Under the pieces are notes generated by a model. It was not told where the DNA came from. It did no database searches and saw only the letters and a program-made list of their open reading frames with translations. Positions 19,578 to 30,735 of a stretch of 64,000 nucleotides of DNA are shown piece after piece (position 1 is the stretch's first letter; every line of letters starts with the position of its first letter). The stretch is from Alphaproteobacteria bacterium. Lineage in GTDB: Bacteria > Pseudomonadota > Alphaproteobacteria > Rickettsiales > UBA3002. The stretch covers positions 1 to 64,000 of the forward strand of contig JALHRI010000002.1 in the NCBI GenBank assembly GCA_022841525.1. Reading direction: 5' to 3'. A program made the position numbers and the translations under genes.

Positions 19578-19889
19578 TCAGGCGGTTGTTCTGCGGCGGG
19601 TGAAAGAAAAATTCTCCGCATAGGCCTTAGGCGGCACCTTGGCGCTTTTCGGCTCTTCGATGATCGCTTCCAAATTTTTTGCTTTCGCGTAGGCGAGGGC
19701 TTCTTCTTTGGTATCAAATTCCAACTGAATTTGTACGGCGGTATCCTGCATCGTCGTCCACCCCATCAGCGGATCAGGCGTGTGCGCATCGTCGGTCATA
19801 TATTCCATTTTCCAGTGGCGGGTTTTACCGCGACCTGACTGCATTGCGGTTTTGCTGGGCTGAAAAATACGCACCTGACGTGACGACAT
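19578..19889 (-). CDS. NDUFS4-like ETC complex I subunit
   Basis: VRIFQPSKTAMQSGRGKTRHWKMEY...DPLMGWTTMQDTAVQIQLEFDTKEEALAYA. Confidence 0.88.
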   Translation of the reverse strand: MSSRQVRIFQPSKTAMQSGRGKTRHWKMEYMTDDAHTPDPLMGWTTMQDTAVQIQLEFDTKEEALAYAKAKNLEAIIEEPKSAKVPPKAYAENFSFTRRRTTA

Positions 19890-19909
19890 AGATAACTCCT
19901 ACGCGCTGA

Positions 19910-22600
19910 TTATGCCGATTTTTTTACTGGCTTTGAAGCAGTTTTTTTCACACCAGTCTTCTTCGCGGTAGTTTTTTTCGCCGCAGGCTTTTTGCTTGCG
20001 CCGCCTGCTTTTTCACCGGCTGCTTTTTTGCCTTTCGCCGCTTTGCCTTCTTTGGTTTTCGCATTGGCGAGCAGGGGCAGTAATTCTTCCAGCGTGATCG
20101 TTTCGACGTCGGCATTTTTTGGAATGCTGACAAACGCGCCTTTGAACGGAATGTACGGCCCGTAGCGGCCTTTGACGATTTCAATCGCATCGCCTAAGTC
20201 CGGATGATTGCCGAGCGATTTTAGTACTACTTTGCCCGCACGTCCGGGTTTGTTGGCAGCACCGGCAATCAGATCCACCGCGCGGTTCATGCCGATGGAA
20301 AGCACATCATCGCCAGCCGGGATGGTAACGTAGCGTTTTTGATATAGCAGGTAGGGGCCGAAGCGGCCAATGCCCGCCATCACCATCTCGCCGGTTTCCG
20401 GGTGTGCACCTACCTCGCGCGGGAGTGCCAGCAAATCAAGCGCGCGCGCCAGATCAAAACTTAGCGGATCCGCACCTTTGGGAAGGCCGCTGCGCTTGGG
20501 CGTTTTGCCTTCGCCCAGCTGCGCGTAAACACCGTAAGGGCCTTTGCGAATGCTCACAGGCTCGCCGGTTTTGGGATCATTGCCCAGCACGATGGGAAAC
20601 TGCGTATCGGCACTGGCGTTGCCACTGGCGGCGCCATCTGCATCGGCAGATTGCACGGTAAGCTGGCGCGTATAATTACATTCCGGGTAATTGCTGCATC
20701 CTAAAAATGCGCCGAATTTTCCGGTTTTCAGGCCGACTATGCCATCGGAACATTTGGGGCAGGCGCGCGTATTTTCACCTTCTTCGCTGCCAAATAAAAA
20801 CGCCGCGAGCAAGGTTTCAACCGATTTAAGGACATCAGGGATGGTGAGTTTTTTACTGTCTTCGACCTGCGCGGAAAATGCCTCCCAGAACTGGCGCAGT
20901 TCGGCTTTCCAGTTGAATTTACCTTCGGCAATATCATCCAGTCGCTCTTCCATTTGCGCGGTGAAATCATACTCGACGTAACGCGCGAAATAGGTCATCA
21001 AAAACGCGGTAACGATGCGCCCGAGCGGGTTTGCAACAAACCGGCGCTTATCAAGCGATGCGTAGCCACGATCAATCAGCACCGAAATAATACTCGCAAA
21101 TGTGGAGGGACGACCAATGCCGAGTTCTTCCAAACGCTTGACCAGCGTGGCTTCCGAATAGCGCGGCGGCGCTTGCGTAAAATGCTGCGCGGGGGTGATG
21201 GTTTTGGTGCTTAGCGCATCGCCCGCACTTAGTGGCGGCAGGCTCTGGCTGTCATCTTCTTCATCGTCACCGCTTGCGGATTTGGGGGCGTCGCCCTCAT
21301 CGCGGCCTTCTTGATAGAGGCTTAAAAACCCGTCGAACTTCAGGGTGGAACCACTTGCGCGCAGTAGCGCATTTCGTGTGGTACTCGCGATGTCCACGCT
21401 GAGCTGATCGTACACCGCAGCTTCCATCTGGCTGGCGAGCATGCGCTTGTAAATCAGCTCGTACAGCCGTGCCATATCGCCCTCAAGCACGCGCGCCATT
21501 TGCTCTGGCGTGCGCGTAATATCGGTGGGGCGAATGGCCTCGTGGGCTTCCTGCGCGTTTTTGGTTTTGGTTTTATACATGCGCGGCGATTCTGGCAGAT
21601 ACGCGTTGCCAAACTGCTTGGCGATGTGCTCACGCGCGGCCATGATCGCGTCGGTGGAAACGGTGACGCCGTCAGTTCGCATGTAGGTAATCAGCCCTAC
21701 GGTTTCACCGCCAATATCGACCCCTTCATAGAGTTTCTGCGCGACCTGCATGGTGCGCTTGGCAGAAAAACCCAGCTTGCGCGAAGCATCCATTTGCAGG
21801 GTTGAGGTGGTAAACGGCGCATAAGGCTGGCGGCGGATGGTGCGCGGCTTCACCTCGCGCACGGCAAACTGTGCGCTTTTTAGTGACGAAGTGATCGCGT
21901 GGGCTTGTGCTTCGGTGGTGATGGAAAATTTCTCGAGCTTTGCGTTGTCAATCTCGATTAACTTGGCCGAGAAACTTGCGTTTTTATCGGTGCTGAGATT
22001 TGCGGTAATGCTCCAGAATTCCTGCGGGCGGAAGGTTTCAATCTCGCTTTCACGCTCGCACAGCAGGCGCAGCGCCACCGATTGTACACGGCCTGCCGAT
22101 CGCGAGCCGGGAAGTTTACGCCACAATACCGGCGAGAGATTAAAGCCCACCAGATAATCGAGTGCGCGGCGGGTTTGCTGCGCGTTTACTAAATCCATAT
22201 CAATGTCGCGCGGATGTTCGATCGCGTGGGTGACGGCTTTTTTGGTGATTTCATGAAAGACAATCCGGCGCACGCCGACATCTTTTTTCAGCGATTTACT
22301 TTCTTTAAGCGCCTCAAGCACGTGCCAGGAAATTGCCTCACCTTCGCGGTCAGGGTCAGTCGCGAGATAAAGCGTATCTGCGCCTTTGAGGGCTTTTGAA
22401 ATTTCTGAAAGCGGGCGCTTGGAATCACTATCTACTTCATAGAGCATCGCAAAATCATTGCTGACATCGACCGAGCCATCTTTCGACGGCAGGTCGCGCA
22501 CATGGCCGAACGATGCCAGCACGGTGTAATCTTTCCCCAGATATTTATTGATGGTTTTTGCTTTTGCGGGCGATTCCACAACGACAACGGATTTAGACAT
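19910..22600 (-). CDS. topA: DNA topoisomerase I
   Basis: MSKSVVVVESPAKAKTINKYLGKDYTVLASFGHVRDLPSK; start at internal Met of ORF 19910..22705; Lys-rich C-terminal tail. Confidence 0.97.
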   Translation of the reverse strand: MSKSVVVVESPAKAKTINKYLGKDYTVLASFGHVRDLPSKDGSVDVSNDFAMLYEVDSDSKRPLSEISKALKGADTLYLATDPDREGEAISWHVLEALKESKSLKKDVGVRRIVFHEITKKAVTHAIEHPRDIDMDLVNAQQTRRALDYLVGFNLSPVLWRKLPGSRSAGRVQSVALRLLCERESEIETFRPQEFWSITANLSTDKNASFSAKLIEIDNAKLEKFSITTEAQAHAITSSLKSAQFAVREVKPRTIRRQPYAPFTTSTLQMDASRKLGFSAKRTMQVAQKLYEGVDIGGETVGLITYMRTDGVTVSTDAIMAAREHIAKQFGNAYLPESPRMYKTKTKNAQEAHEAIRPTDITRTPEQMARVLEGDMARLYELIYKRMLASQMEAAVYDQLSVDIASTTRNALLRASGSTLKFDGFLSLYQEGRDEGDAPKSASGDDEEDDSQSLPPLSAGDALSTKTITPAQHFTQAPPRYSEATLVKRLEELGIGRPSTFASIISVLIDRGYASLDKRRFVANPLGRIVTAFLMTYFARYVEYDFTAQMEERLDDIAEGKFNWKAELRQFWEAFSAQVEDSKKLTIPDVLKSVETLLAAFLFGSEEGENTRACPKCSDGIVGLKTGKFGAFLGCSNYPECNYTRQLTVQSADADGAASGNASADTQFPIVLGNDPKTGEPVSIRKGPYGVYAQLGEGKTPKRSGLPKGADPLSFDLARALDLLALPREVGAHPETGEMVMAGIGRFGPYLLYQKRYVTIPAGDDVLSIGMNRAVDLIAGAANKPGRAGKVVLKSLGNHPDLGDAIEIVKGRYGPYIPFKGAFVSIPKNADVETITLEELLPLLANAKTKEGKAAKGKKAAGEKAGGASKKPAAKKTTAKKTGVKKTASKPVKKSA

Positions 22601-23795
22601 TTTCTTCTCCAGCATGAAGGGTAATAAAGCCGCCGGGCAAACGTTTGACGCGTCCGGCAAGTTCAAGTTCGAGCAGCACTGCAAGACCGATATGCGCAGG
22701 CACATCGGCGCTTACCAGCACACTATCGATATGGGTGGGACTGTAGGAAAGTGCTTGTAAAATGGCAGCCTGCGCGCGCGCCAGGGTGGTGTCATCGGGC
22801 GTTTCACCCACGCTGCTTACGCCAAATAACGGCAGGGATGGATGTTCAGCCAGCGGAATCGTTTCCGCAGATAAATGCGAGGTGATATCCGCCGCGGATT
22901 CGACCATATGCGCACCTTCGCGGAGCAACTGGTTGGTGCCGTGACATCGCGGATCCATCGGCGAGCCGGGCACCGCGAAGACTTCGCGGTTATAATCGAG
23001 TGCGTAGCGCGCGGTAATCAGCGAGCCGGATTTCAGTGAGGCCTCCACCACCAGCGTACCTTGTGCCATGCCCGCAATGATGCGGTTGCGCGCGGGAAAA
23101 TGGCGCGCCAGTGGCTTGGTGCCAAACGGCGCTTCGGCAATGATGGCGCCTTGTTCACGGATGGCGTGATAGAGTTTTTCATTCTCCGGCGGGTAGATGT
23201 GATCGATGCTGCCGGCAATCACCGCAATCGTGCCTGAGGCAAGGCTGGCCTGATGCGCTGCCGTATCAATCCCGCGGGCGAGACCGGATATAATCACGGT
23301 TTTTGTGGCTCCCACATCGCTGACGAGTTTTTTCGTAAACAAGCACCCATTAGCAGAGGCGTTGCGTGCACCAACCACGCCTAGCATCCTAGGTGAAGAA
23401 AGCAGATGGCTATGACCCAGCACGGTGAGTAGCGGCGGTGCATCCGGCACCATTTGGAGCAGGCGTGGATAATCTTCGCTGCCGTATAACACCACCGACG
23501 CGCCGTAGCGCGAGAGTGCACTCAGCTCGTGCTCAGCCTCGGCCATGCTGGCAATGCGTATGGGTTTCTTACGCCCGCCGCGCGCGCTCATTTCAGGGGC
23601 TATTTCAATCGCGCGACTTACCGATCCACAATATTTCACCAGCTGATAAAACGTCATCGGCCCGATATTTTCCGAGCGGATCAGGCGCAGCACATCCACG
23701 GCGCGCTCGGCTTTCAGCGATGGATTGGGGATGTAATTATGCATCCGGGCTGCCTGCTGCATCGTCAGTGGTTGCATCTTTTTTAGAAAACTCAA
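22593..23795 (-). CDS. dprA: DNA processing protein DprA
   Basis: VVGARNASANG, SGLARGIDTAAHQASL, EAPFGTKPLARHFPARNRIIAGMAQGTLVVEA. Confidence 0.95.
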   Translation of the reverse strand: MSFLKKMQPLTMQQAARMHNYIPNPSLKAERAVDVLRLIRSENIGPMTFYQLVKYCGSVSRAIEIAPEMSARGGRKKPIRIASMAEAEHELSALSRYGASVVLYGSEDYPRLLQMVPDAPPLLTVLGHSHLLSSPRMLGVVGARNASANGCLFTKKLVSDVGATKTVIISGLARGIDTAAHQASLASGTIAVIAGSIDHIYPPENEKLYHAIREQGAIIAEAPFGTKPLARHFPARNRIIAGMAQGTLVVEASLKSGSLITARYALDYNREVFAVPGSPMDPRCHGTNQLLREGAHMVESAADITSHLSAETIPLAEHPSLPLFGVSSVGETPDDTTLARAQAAILQALSYSPTHIDSVLVSADVPAHIGLAVLLELELAGRVKRLPGGFITLHAGEENV

Positions 23796-24402
23796 ACGCG
23801 GGTTCGTTGCCGCGCATCAGGCGGTTGATATTGGCGCGGTGGGTATAGAAAATCAGCGTGCTCAGCAGTACGCCCATCGTGCCCATCAGCATCCCGTCGG
23901 ATGCCCAGAGCATAATCGGCGCGAAACAGAACGCCACCAGTGCCGCAAGCGAGGAAAAGCGCAGCGTATAAAAGGTGAGTAGCCACAAGACGGCGCATAA
24001 GAATCCCGCTGCGGCACTCACGGCAAACAGCGCACCAAAGGCTGTGGCCACACCTTTGCCGCCTTTGAAATTTAGCCAGGGCGAATAGACGTGACCTAAA
24101 ACGGGAAGCATCAGCGCAAATGGCACGAGCGCCTCGCTCATCATGCCCACGAGGGCAACGGCGAAATAGGCTTTGAGCATATCGAGCAGCATGGTCAGCG
24201 CTGCGACATCTTTACGGCCAGAGCGTAGTACGTTTGTTGCCCCGATATTGCCGGAGCCGTAACTGCGCGGATCGGGCAGGCCGAAGGCTTTGGAAAGCAG
24301 TACGCCAAACGGAATCGTGCCTAGCAAAAACGCCACCGGTAGCGCCAGTAATGCTAAACTATCCATGATGCCTCCCTCGCGTATACGCGTACGTGTGTAC
24401 AC
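23737..24402 (-). CDS. plsY: glycerol-3-phosphate acyltransferase PlsY
   Basis: DPRSYGSGNIGATNVLRSGRK, GHVYSPWLNFKGGKGVATAFG. Confidence 0.95.
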   Translation of the reverse strand: MYTRTRIREGGIMDSLALLALPVAFLLGTIPFGVLLSKAFGLPDPRSYGSGNIGATNVLRSGRKDVAALTMLLDMLKAYFAVALVGMMSEALVPFALMLPVLGHVYSPWLNFKGGKGVATAFGALFAVSAAAGFLCAVLWLLTFYTLRFSSLAALVAFCFAPIMLWASDGMLMGTMGVLLSTLIFYTHRANINRLMRGNEPAFEFSKKDATTDDAAGSPDA

Positions 24403-24426
24403 TCACGAGCGTAGCGGTGCGAAAAA

Positions 24427-24912
24427 TTATCTGGCAAGCGAAATATGTTTCAGCCCATCCAGTGCGCCTTGCAACATGTAGGCTGCGGCGAGTTTATCGA
24501 CCAGCTCGGCGCGGCGTGCGCGGCTGACGTCGCCATCATCAATCAGCGTGCGGGTGACGGCGGCGGTGGAAAGCCGCTCATCCCACAGCAATATAGGCAG
24601 GCTACATTGCTGGTGAAGATTTTTTGCCATCTGCCGCACGGACTGACAGCGAGGCCCTTCGCTACCATCCATGTTCAGCGGATAGCCGATGATCATGGCG
24701 GCCACCTTGTTTTCATGAAGGATGGTTTGAATCATCGCGGCGTCTTTCGCCCATTTGCTGCGATTGATTTTTTGGTAGGGGCTGGCGATAACCCGCAAAT
24801 CATCGCTGATGGCAACGCCAATAACATGCGACCCGGGGTCGATGCCGAGTAAGCGGCCAGCAGGCGCCAAGGCCGCAAATTCTTCAAGGTTTTTGGTATA
24901 TCCGTACTGCAT
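24427..24912 (-). CDS. ruvX: Holliday junction resolvase RuvX/YqgF
   Basis: LLGIDPGSHVIGVAISDD, IIGYPLNMDGSEGPRCQSVRQMAKNL, LLWDERLSTAAVTR. Confidence 0.93.
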   Translation of the reverse strand: MQYGYTKNLEEFAALAPAGRLLGIDPGSHVIGVAISDDLRVIASPYQKINRSKWAKDAAMIQTILHENKVAAMIIGYPLNMDGSEGPRCQSVRQMAKNLHQQCSLPILLWDERLSTAAVTRTLIDDGDVSRARRAELVDKLAAAYMLQGALDGLKHISLAR

Positions 24913-24996
24913 GGCTCCTAAATACTTGCATTCTGCACAAAAGCTAGGTTAAAACGCCGCATCTTTTCTCATTCTTTCTTAACCGAGCATTCGCCA

Positions 24997-25284
24997 GTGG
25001 CACTGACTGAAACCGACATCAAAAAAATCGCCAGGCTCTCGCGGCTGGGCTTAAGTGCTGAGGAAATCACGCACTACACCGCAGAGCTGAATGCGATTTT
25101 ATCGTGGATCGAGCAGTTGCAGGCGGTGGATACTACCGGCATCGCGCCGCTATCGAGTGTAGCAAACCAGAGCTTGCCGATGCGCGACGATGTGGTGAGT
25201 GACGGTGGCATTCAGGCCGATATTTTAGCCAACGCCAAGGATGCAAAATATGGCTGTTTCAGTGTACCGAAAGTGATTGAATAA
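24997..25284 (+). CDS. gatC: Asp/Glu-tRNA amidotransferase subunit C
   Basis: Starts [38 protein letters not shown]. Confidence 0.95.
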   Translation: MALTETDIKKIARLSRLGLSAEEITHYTAELNAILSWIEQLQAVDTTGIAPLSSVANQSLPMRDDVVSDGGIQADILANAKDAKYGCFSVPKVIE

Positions 25285-26771
25285 TGCGCGCGCTGACTCA
25301 TTTCACCATTGCCGAAGCACGGGATGCACTGGCCAGCAAACAATGCTCTGCCGAGGAGCTGGCGCGTGCGCATCTAAGCGCGATCGATGCGCTGAACCCC
25401 GCGCTCAATGCCTATGTTCACCGCTGCGATGAGCTTACCCTCGCGCAGGCCAAAGCATCGGACGCGCGCCGCGCGAAAGGCGAGGTGGGTTTGCTGGAAG
25501 GGATTCCGGTGGGCATTAAAGATCTGTTTTGTACCAAGGGCGTTGGTTCGCAGGCAGCCTCGAAGATTTTAGACGGGTTTATCCCACCCTATGAATCGAC
25601 CGTGACGAGCAAATTGTTTGCCCAGGGTGCGGTGATGCTGGGTAAGCTGAACATGGATGAGTTTGCCATGGGCTCGGCCAATATCACCAGCACCTATGGC
25701 AACTGCATTAGCCCGTGGAAACTTGCTGATCGTGCGGAGGCGAAGCTGGTGCCGGGGGGATCCTCCGGTGGCTCCTCAGCGGCGGTGGCAGCGCGTTTGT
25801 GCATGATGGCAACCGGCACCGACACGGGCGGCTCGATTCGTCAGCCCGCCGCATTTACCGGCATTGTAGGCATTAAGCCCAGCTATGGCCGCTGCTCGCG
25901 CTACGGCATTATTGCGTTTGCTTCTTCGCTGGATCAGGCAGGCCCGATGACGCGCAGCGTGCGCGACGCGGCGATTGCGCTTACCGCAATGAGTGGCCAT
26001 GACGCGAAAGATTCTACCAGCGCGAAGATCGATGTGCCGAATTTCGAGGGCATGCTCGGTCACAGTATTCGTGGCAAAAAAATCGGTATCCCGAAAGAAT
26101 ATCGCATCGAAGGAATGAATCCGGAAATCCTTCGTGAGTGGCAAAAAGGCGAGCAGATTTTGAAAGATGCCGGCGCTGAAATTATACCGGTATCGCTTCC
26201 CAATACGGCGCATGCGCTGGCGACGTACTACATCATCGCGCCGGCGGAGGCCTCTTCCAACCTCGCGCGGTATGACGGGGTGCGCTACGGCCTGCGGGTC
26301 GTAGACAGTGGCGATAATCTCGACGCGCTTTATAGTAAAACGCGCGCTGCTGGTTTCGGCGCTGAGGTGAAGCGCCGCATTTTAATTGGCACTTACGTGC
26401 TTTCTGCGGGTTATTACGATGCGTATTACAAAAAAGCCCAAGCCGTGCGCGCGCTGATTGCTGATGATTTTAAGCGTGCCTTCGAACAGGTCGATGCGAT
26501 TTTAACCCCCACGGCGCCTTCGGATGCGTTTGTGATTGGCGAAAAGCAAGATGATCCGGTGGCGATGTATTTGAACGATGTGTTTACCGTGCCCACCTCG
26601 CTTGCCGGGCTGCCGGGGATTTCCATTCCCAGCGGGCTTTCGGCGCGCGGGCTACCGCTTGGGCTGCAGCTCATTGGTCGCATGTGGGATGAGGGCGGCA
26701 TCTTGAATATCGCAAGCGTGATGGAGCAGGCACTGGCATTTCATCATCTTCCGCAGCAGGTCGCCGCATGA
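25284..26771 (+). CDS. gatA: Asp/Glu-tRNA amidotransferase subunit A
   Basis: [41 protein letters not shown] amidase signature. Confidence 0.97.
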   Translation: MRALTHFTIAEARDALASKQCSAEELARAHLSAIDALNPALNAYVHRCDELTLAQAKASDARRAKGEVGLLEGIPVGIKDLFCTKGVGSQAASKILDGFIPPYESTVTSKLFAQGAVMLGKLNMDEFAMGSANITSTYGNCISPWKLADRAEAKLVPGGSSGGSSAAVAARLCMMATGTDTGGSIRQPAAFTGIVGIKPSYGRCSRYGIIAFASSLDQAGPMTRSVRDAAIALTAMSGHDAKDSTSAKIDVPNFEGMLGHSIRGKKIGIPKEYRIEGMNPEILREWQKGEQILKDAGAEIIPVSLPNTAHALATYYIIAPAEASSNLARYDGVRYGLRVVDSGDNLDALYSKTRAAGFGAEVKRRILIGTYVLSAGYYDAYYKKAQAVRALIADDFKRAFEQVDAILTPTAPSDAFVIGEKQDDPVAMYLNDVFTVPTSLAGLPGISIPSGLSARGLPLGLQLIGRMWDEGGILNIASVMEQALAFHHLPQQVAA

Positions 26772-28234
26772 GTCAGCCCTACCGCATTTCAGGAACGACT
26801 GGCGTTTGGGAAGTGGTGATCGGCCTTGAGGTTCACGCGCAGGTCAACTCGCGCTCGAAACTTTTTTCCGGCGCGCCCGTGAGCTTCGGCGATGAGCCGA
26901 ATCAGAATGTCTCGCTGGTGGATGCGGGCATGCCCGGGATGCTGCCCGTGATTAACCGAATTTGCGTGGAACAAGCGGTGCGCACCGGCCTTGGCATTAA
27001 CGCGCGGATCAATCTGCATTCGATTTTTGATCGCAAAAATTATTTCTACGCCGATCTGCCAACAGGGTATCAGATTTCGCAATTCTCTGACCCGATTGTT
27101 TCCGGCGGCGAGGTGGTGATTGATTTGCCCGGCGGAGAGAGCAGAACCATCAACGTTACCCGCCTGCATCTTGAGCAGGATGCCGGAAAATCGTTGCATG
27201 AATATTCGCCGCAATTTTCTTACATCGATCTGAACCGCGCCGGCGTGGCGCTGATGGAAATCGTCTCTGAGCCTGAGCTGCGCTCGCCGGAAGAGGCGGG
27301 AGCCTACCTTAAAAAACTGCGTAGTATTCTGATGTATCTGGATACGTGCGACGGCGATATGGATAAGGGCAATCTTCGCTGCGATGCGAATGTTTCCGTG
27401 CGCCGTGAAGGGGTCACGACGTTTGGTACGCGCTGCGAGATTAAGAACGTCAACTCGGTGCGTTTTTTGATGAAGGCGATTGAGTTTGAAGCCCAGCGTC
27501 AGGTGGAAATTTTAGAAGCCGGCGGCGTGATTGATCAGGAAACGCGTCTGTTCGATGCCAGCACCGGCGAAACGCGTACCATGCGCAGTAAAGAAGATGC
27601 GCACGATTACCGCTACTTCCCTGATCCGGATTTGCTGCCCTTAGAGATTGAAGAAGAATGGGTGGCAAAACTGCGTGCAGACCTGCCCGAACTGCCGGAT
27701 GCGAAGAAAGCCCGCTACTGCGCGAATTACGGCCTTTCAGTTTACGATGCGTCGGTGATTACCGCAGAGAAATCGTTCGCTGATTATTTTGAAGCGATGC
27801 TGGCCGATGGCTGCGATCCGAAACTGGCCTCCAACTGGATGACGGGTGAATTATTCGGGCGCTTAAATAAACTTGGCCTTGAAATCACCGCATCGCCGGT
27901 TAGTGCGCTGGCGCTTTCTGAGCTCGTAAAGCTGATTCAGGATAATACCGTATCGGGCAAAATTGCGAAAACCGTGCTGGATGCGATGCTGGAATCAGGC
28001 AAGTCTGCCAAGCAGATTGTCGATGAGCAGGGGTTGGTGCAAGTGACCGATACCAGCGCGATTGACGCGGCGATTGACGCGGTAATCAGCGCTAATCCAG
28101 ATAAAGTGGCGGAATATAAAAGTGGCAAAGATAAATTATTTGGCTTCTTCGTTGGCCAGGTCATGAAGGCTACCGAAGGCAAGGCCAACCCCGCCATGGT
28201 CAATGATCTGCTGAAGGCGAAGCTTTCTTTATAG
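26768..28234 (+). CDS. gatB: Asp/Glu-tRNA amidotransferase subunit B
   Basis: [39 protein letters not shown]. Confidence 0.97.
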   Translation: MSQPYRISGTTGVWEVVIGLEVHAQVNSRSKLFSGAPVSFGDEPNQNVSLVDAGMPGMLPVINRICVEQAVRTGLGINARINLHSIFDRKNYFYADLPTGYQISQFSDPIVSGGEVVIDLPGGESRTINVTRLHLEQDAGKSLHEYSPQFSYIDLNRAGVALMEIVSEPELRSPEEAGAYLKKLRSILMYLDTCDGDMDKGNLRCDANVSVRREGVTTFGTRCEIKNVNSVRFLMKAIEFEAQRQVEILEAGGVIDQETRLFDASTGETRTMRSKEDAHDYRYFPDPDLLPLEIEEEWVAKLRADLPELPDAKKARYCANYGLSVYDASVITAEKSFADYFEAMLADGCDPKLASNWMTGELFGRLNKLGLEITASPVSALALSELVKLIQDNTVSGKIAKTVLDAMLESGKSAKQIVDEQGLVQVTDTSAIDAAIDAVISANPDKVAEYKSGKDKLFGFFVGQVMKATEGKANPAMVNDLLKAKLSL

Positions 28235-28243
28235 TCATTTACC

Positions 28244-28364
28244 TTAAGAATTTCCTCTGGCTGCAAATCGCTATGTTCTGCGCTTCCACTGCGCATGTAC
28301 CAAAACGTACACTTGCGCTGCGGTTCTCGAACCTAACGATTTTCGCTGCAGAGGAAATTCTTAA
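28244..28364. repeat. long intergenic palindrome downstream of gatB
   Basis: 16-bp perfect arms ttaagaatttcctctg (28244-28259) / cagaggaaattcttaa (28349-28364). Confidence 0.85.
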
Positions 28365-28461
28365 TCTAAACGACCATATAGATCGTGCGTCATCAGATTT
28401 TTGCGTCATCCCCCGCAGCTACTATTGTGCAACGCTGCGAGGTAGGTTAGACAAACCCCAC

Positions 28462-28538
28462 GCACCCGTAGCTCAGCTGGATAGAGTGTTGCCCTCCGAA
28501 GGCAAAGGTCGGACGTTCGAATCGTCTCGGGTGCGCCA
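28462..28538 (+). tRNA. tRNA-Arg (anticodon CCG), CCA encoded
   Basis: gcacccg...cgggtgc acceptor, anticodon stem ttgcc-ctCCGaa-ggcaa, T-arm ggacgttcgaatcgtct, 3' gcca. Confidence 0.95.
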
Positions 28539-28556
28539 TGATTATTCCCCTCAGCG

Positions 28557-29264
28557 CTACTGCGCGCGGGCGAGTAGTTCGCGTGCCAAGGTGTGATCTG
28601 GGTTACTGGTCAAAATCGCGGTTAAATCCTGACGGGCAAGCGCCATATCGCTTAAGGCAATAAACACGCGCGCGCGGGTGTAGAGCAGCTCTTCATTGGT
28701 GGGGCTGAGGCTGATGGCATGATCCAGCTCTTGCACGGCCTGTGTATACTGGCCGTATGACTCGCGCAGTAGCGCACGTTCCAGCAGTGTTTCTGCGGCG
28801 AGTTTACTGCGCAGCGAACTATTGGCACCGCTGACGCGCAGAAAATTCAAATGTTCCTGCAGATGCTGTAATGCCGCGTCTGGTTTTTTCGATAGGTTCA
28901 GCGCGCGCGCGGTTTGCCGCGTAATGTAGTTGAGCAGGGCTAAATCCGAAGGCGGCACCATGCGCTCGACGGTGAGCAAATCGCGCGTGGCTTCATCGTA
29001 GCGACCCATCGCGTACAGCGCCATGGCGCGGCAGTGGCGCGAGGCGATGGAATCTTGCGCGGCAAGTGCTGCGTTACTGTTAGTGATGGCCTGTTGCGGA
29101 TTTTTCGCCGCAAGCGCGGCACATTCGCGGTACGATTCGGTGTACACAAAGCCTGAAGGCTGGGGTGCAGGCGAGACATCAGCTTCAGTTGCACCTGCTG
29201 CCCAGCTGGCGTAGGGTAGGGTGGTAGCACATAAAAATGCGCAGGCGGTGATCAGGCGTTTCAT
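28557..29264 (-). CDS. secreted TPR-like protein
   Basis: N-terminal signal peptide; [12 protein letters not shown]..., [32 protein letters not shown]-like helices. Confidence 0.75.
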   Translation of the reverse strand: MKRLITACAFLCATTLPYASWAAGATEADVSPAPQPSGFVYTESYRECAALAAKNPQQAITNSNAALAAQDSIASRHCRAMALYAMGRYDEATRDLLTVERMVPPSDLALLNYITRQTARALNLSKKPDAALQHLQEHLNFLRVSGANSSLRSKLAAETLLERALLRESYGQYTQAVQELDHAISLSPTNEELLYTRARVFIALSDMALARQDLTAILTSNPDHTLARELLARAQ

Positions 29265-29301
29265 CGTGCAAACATGACAGAAAGAAACAAGGCTGGCAAG
29301 A

Positions 29302-30159
29302 ATGGAACTGGCAATTTTTGGCTTCGGCTATAGCGCAGAGCATCTGGCCGCGCAGGCGAGGCTTACTGGCGCCGCGCTGTGGGGCACCAAACGCCGCGCG
29401 CAGCAACAGCCGTTTGAATGTCTGGCGTACGAAGCGGGGGCGGATAGCGCAGCGCTTGCCGCGAAGGGCACCCACACCACGCACGTGCTGATTTCTATTC
29501 CGCCCATCGATGCGTGTGGCGGCGTGGTATCTGCGCTACTGCCGGCGCTGTCTGCGATGAAACAGCTGCGCTGGGTGGGGTATCTTTCGACCACCGGTGT
29601 TTACGGCGATCATGGCGGCGCGTGGGTCGATGAGAGCACCGCACTTGCGGCTGCGGCCACGCCACGCGCGGCGGCGCGCATTGCGGAAGAGCAGATGCTA
29701 CGTGAACATTGTCCGCAGGCGCATATTTTTCGCGTGAGCGGGATTTATGGGCCGGGGCGCAGTGTGATCGATCAGCTGATGTCCGGCCATGCGCGGCGGA
29801 TTCACAAAGCAGGGCAGGTGTTCTCGCGCATTCATGTCGCCGATATTGCGCGCTGCCTGATGGCATCGATGCAAGCGCCAACAGCGGGGGAGATCTATAA
29901 CCTTGCCGATGATTACCCTTGCGCCGCCGAAGAAGTGATGGCTCACGGCGCCAGCCTACTTGGCATTAGCCCGCCGCCGCTGGAAGACTATGCGCAGGTG
30001 CAATCCAGCCTGTCACCCATGATGCGCGAGTTTTACAGCGCCTCGCGCCGCGTGGCGAATAAGAAAATCAAGGAAAAGCTGGGCGTTCAACTAGCCTTTC
30101 CTAGCTACCGCGAAGGGCTGGCACAGATATTGCAGTATACGCACGAGTCATCATTTTAA
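29302..30159 (+). CDS. NAD(P)-dependent epimerase/SDR family protein
   Basis: LAIFGFGYSAEHLA, YLSTTGVYGDHGGAWVDE, RVSGIYGPGRSVIDQL, IHVADIA. Confidence 0.88.
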   Translation: MELAIFGFGYSAEHLAAQARLTGAALWGTKRRAQQQPFECLAYEAGADSAALAAKGTHTTHVLISIPPIDACGGVVSALLPALSAMKQLRWVGYLSTTGVYGDHGGAWVDESTALAAAATPRAAARIAEEQMLREHCPQAHIFRVSGIYGPGRSVIDQLMSGHARRIHKAGQVFSRIHVADIARCLMASMQAPTAGEIYNLADDYPCAAEEVMAHGASLLGISPPPLEDYAQVQSSLSPMMREFYSASRRVANKKIKEKLGVQLAFPSYREGLAQILQYTHESSF

Positions 30160-30167
30160 CACGTTAG

Positions 30168-30731
30168 GTGCAGCGCATGACGCGTATGAATTACTTCCGC
30201 AAGATGTTGTGTGCGTCCATGACGCTGGCGCTGATTTCCGGATGTAACGGCATTACCGAGGAAGCAAAAGACATCGCCCGCGCGGCCAAACGCTCGCAAC
30301 ATGAGACGCGTGAGGCCTGGCGTGAGGTGCTAACCTATACGCCGCAGCCTGAGGCCCCGTTGTCGCAGCGGCGCTTTTGTTACCGCCGAATGGGCGATAT
30401 CGTCTGCTACGATAGCGAGCAGAATACCACCTCGCCGCTAGTGGCGATTCAAGAAGGCATCCCCGGACGGATGGTGACGGGCATGGAAATGGGTGGGCGC
30501 GCGATGGGCTCAGCATCTGCCGATATGCAGGTGAGCACGGTGCAGCCGCCAGTATCGCATGCTGCGCCTGCCTCGCAAGGCATGGGTGAAGACGCGCCGA
30601 TCATGGGCGTGGTTGAGCAGAGCGATTTAGCCGCTCCCAGCAGAGCAAATACTGCGCCCTTACACACAGCCTGCGGTGCGGGTACGCCGTTTCCTTGCAA
30701 AGAATCGCCCTACGCTAAAGACAAAAAGTAA
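30168..30731 (+). CDS. putative lipoprotein
   Basis: ASMTLALISGCNGITEEAKDIARAAKR lipobox; no family recognised. Confidence 0.7.
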   Translation: MQRMTRMNYFRKMLCASMTLALISGCNGITEEAKDIARAAKRSQHETREAWREVLTYTPQPEAPLSQRRFCYRRMGDIVCYDSEQNTTSPLVAIQEGIPGRMVTGMEMGGRAMGSASADMQVSTVQPPVSHAAPASQGMGEDAPIMGVVEQSDLAAPSRANTAPLHTACGAGTPFPCKESPYAKDKK

Positions 30732-30735
30732 TTCA

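Noticed and set aside
19910-20090. Lys/Ala-rich C-terminal tail of TopA as a novel domain
   Set aside because: Basic low-complexity tails are common on bacterial TopA; UvrA here has a similar short tail.
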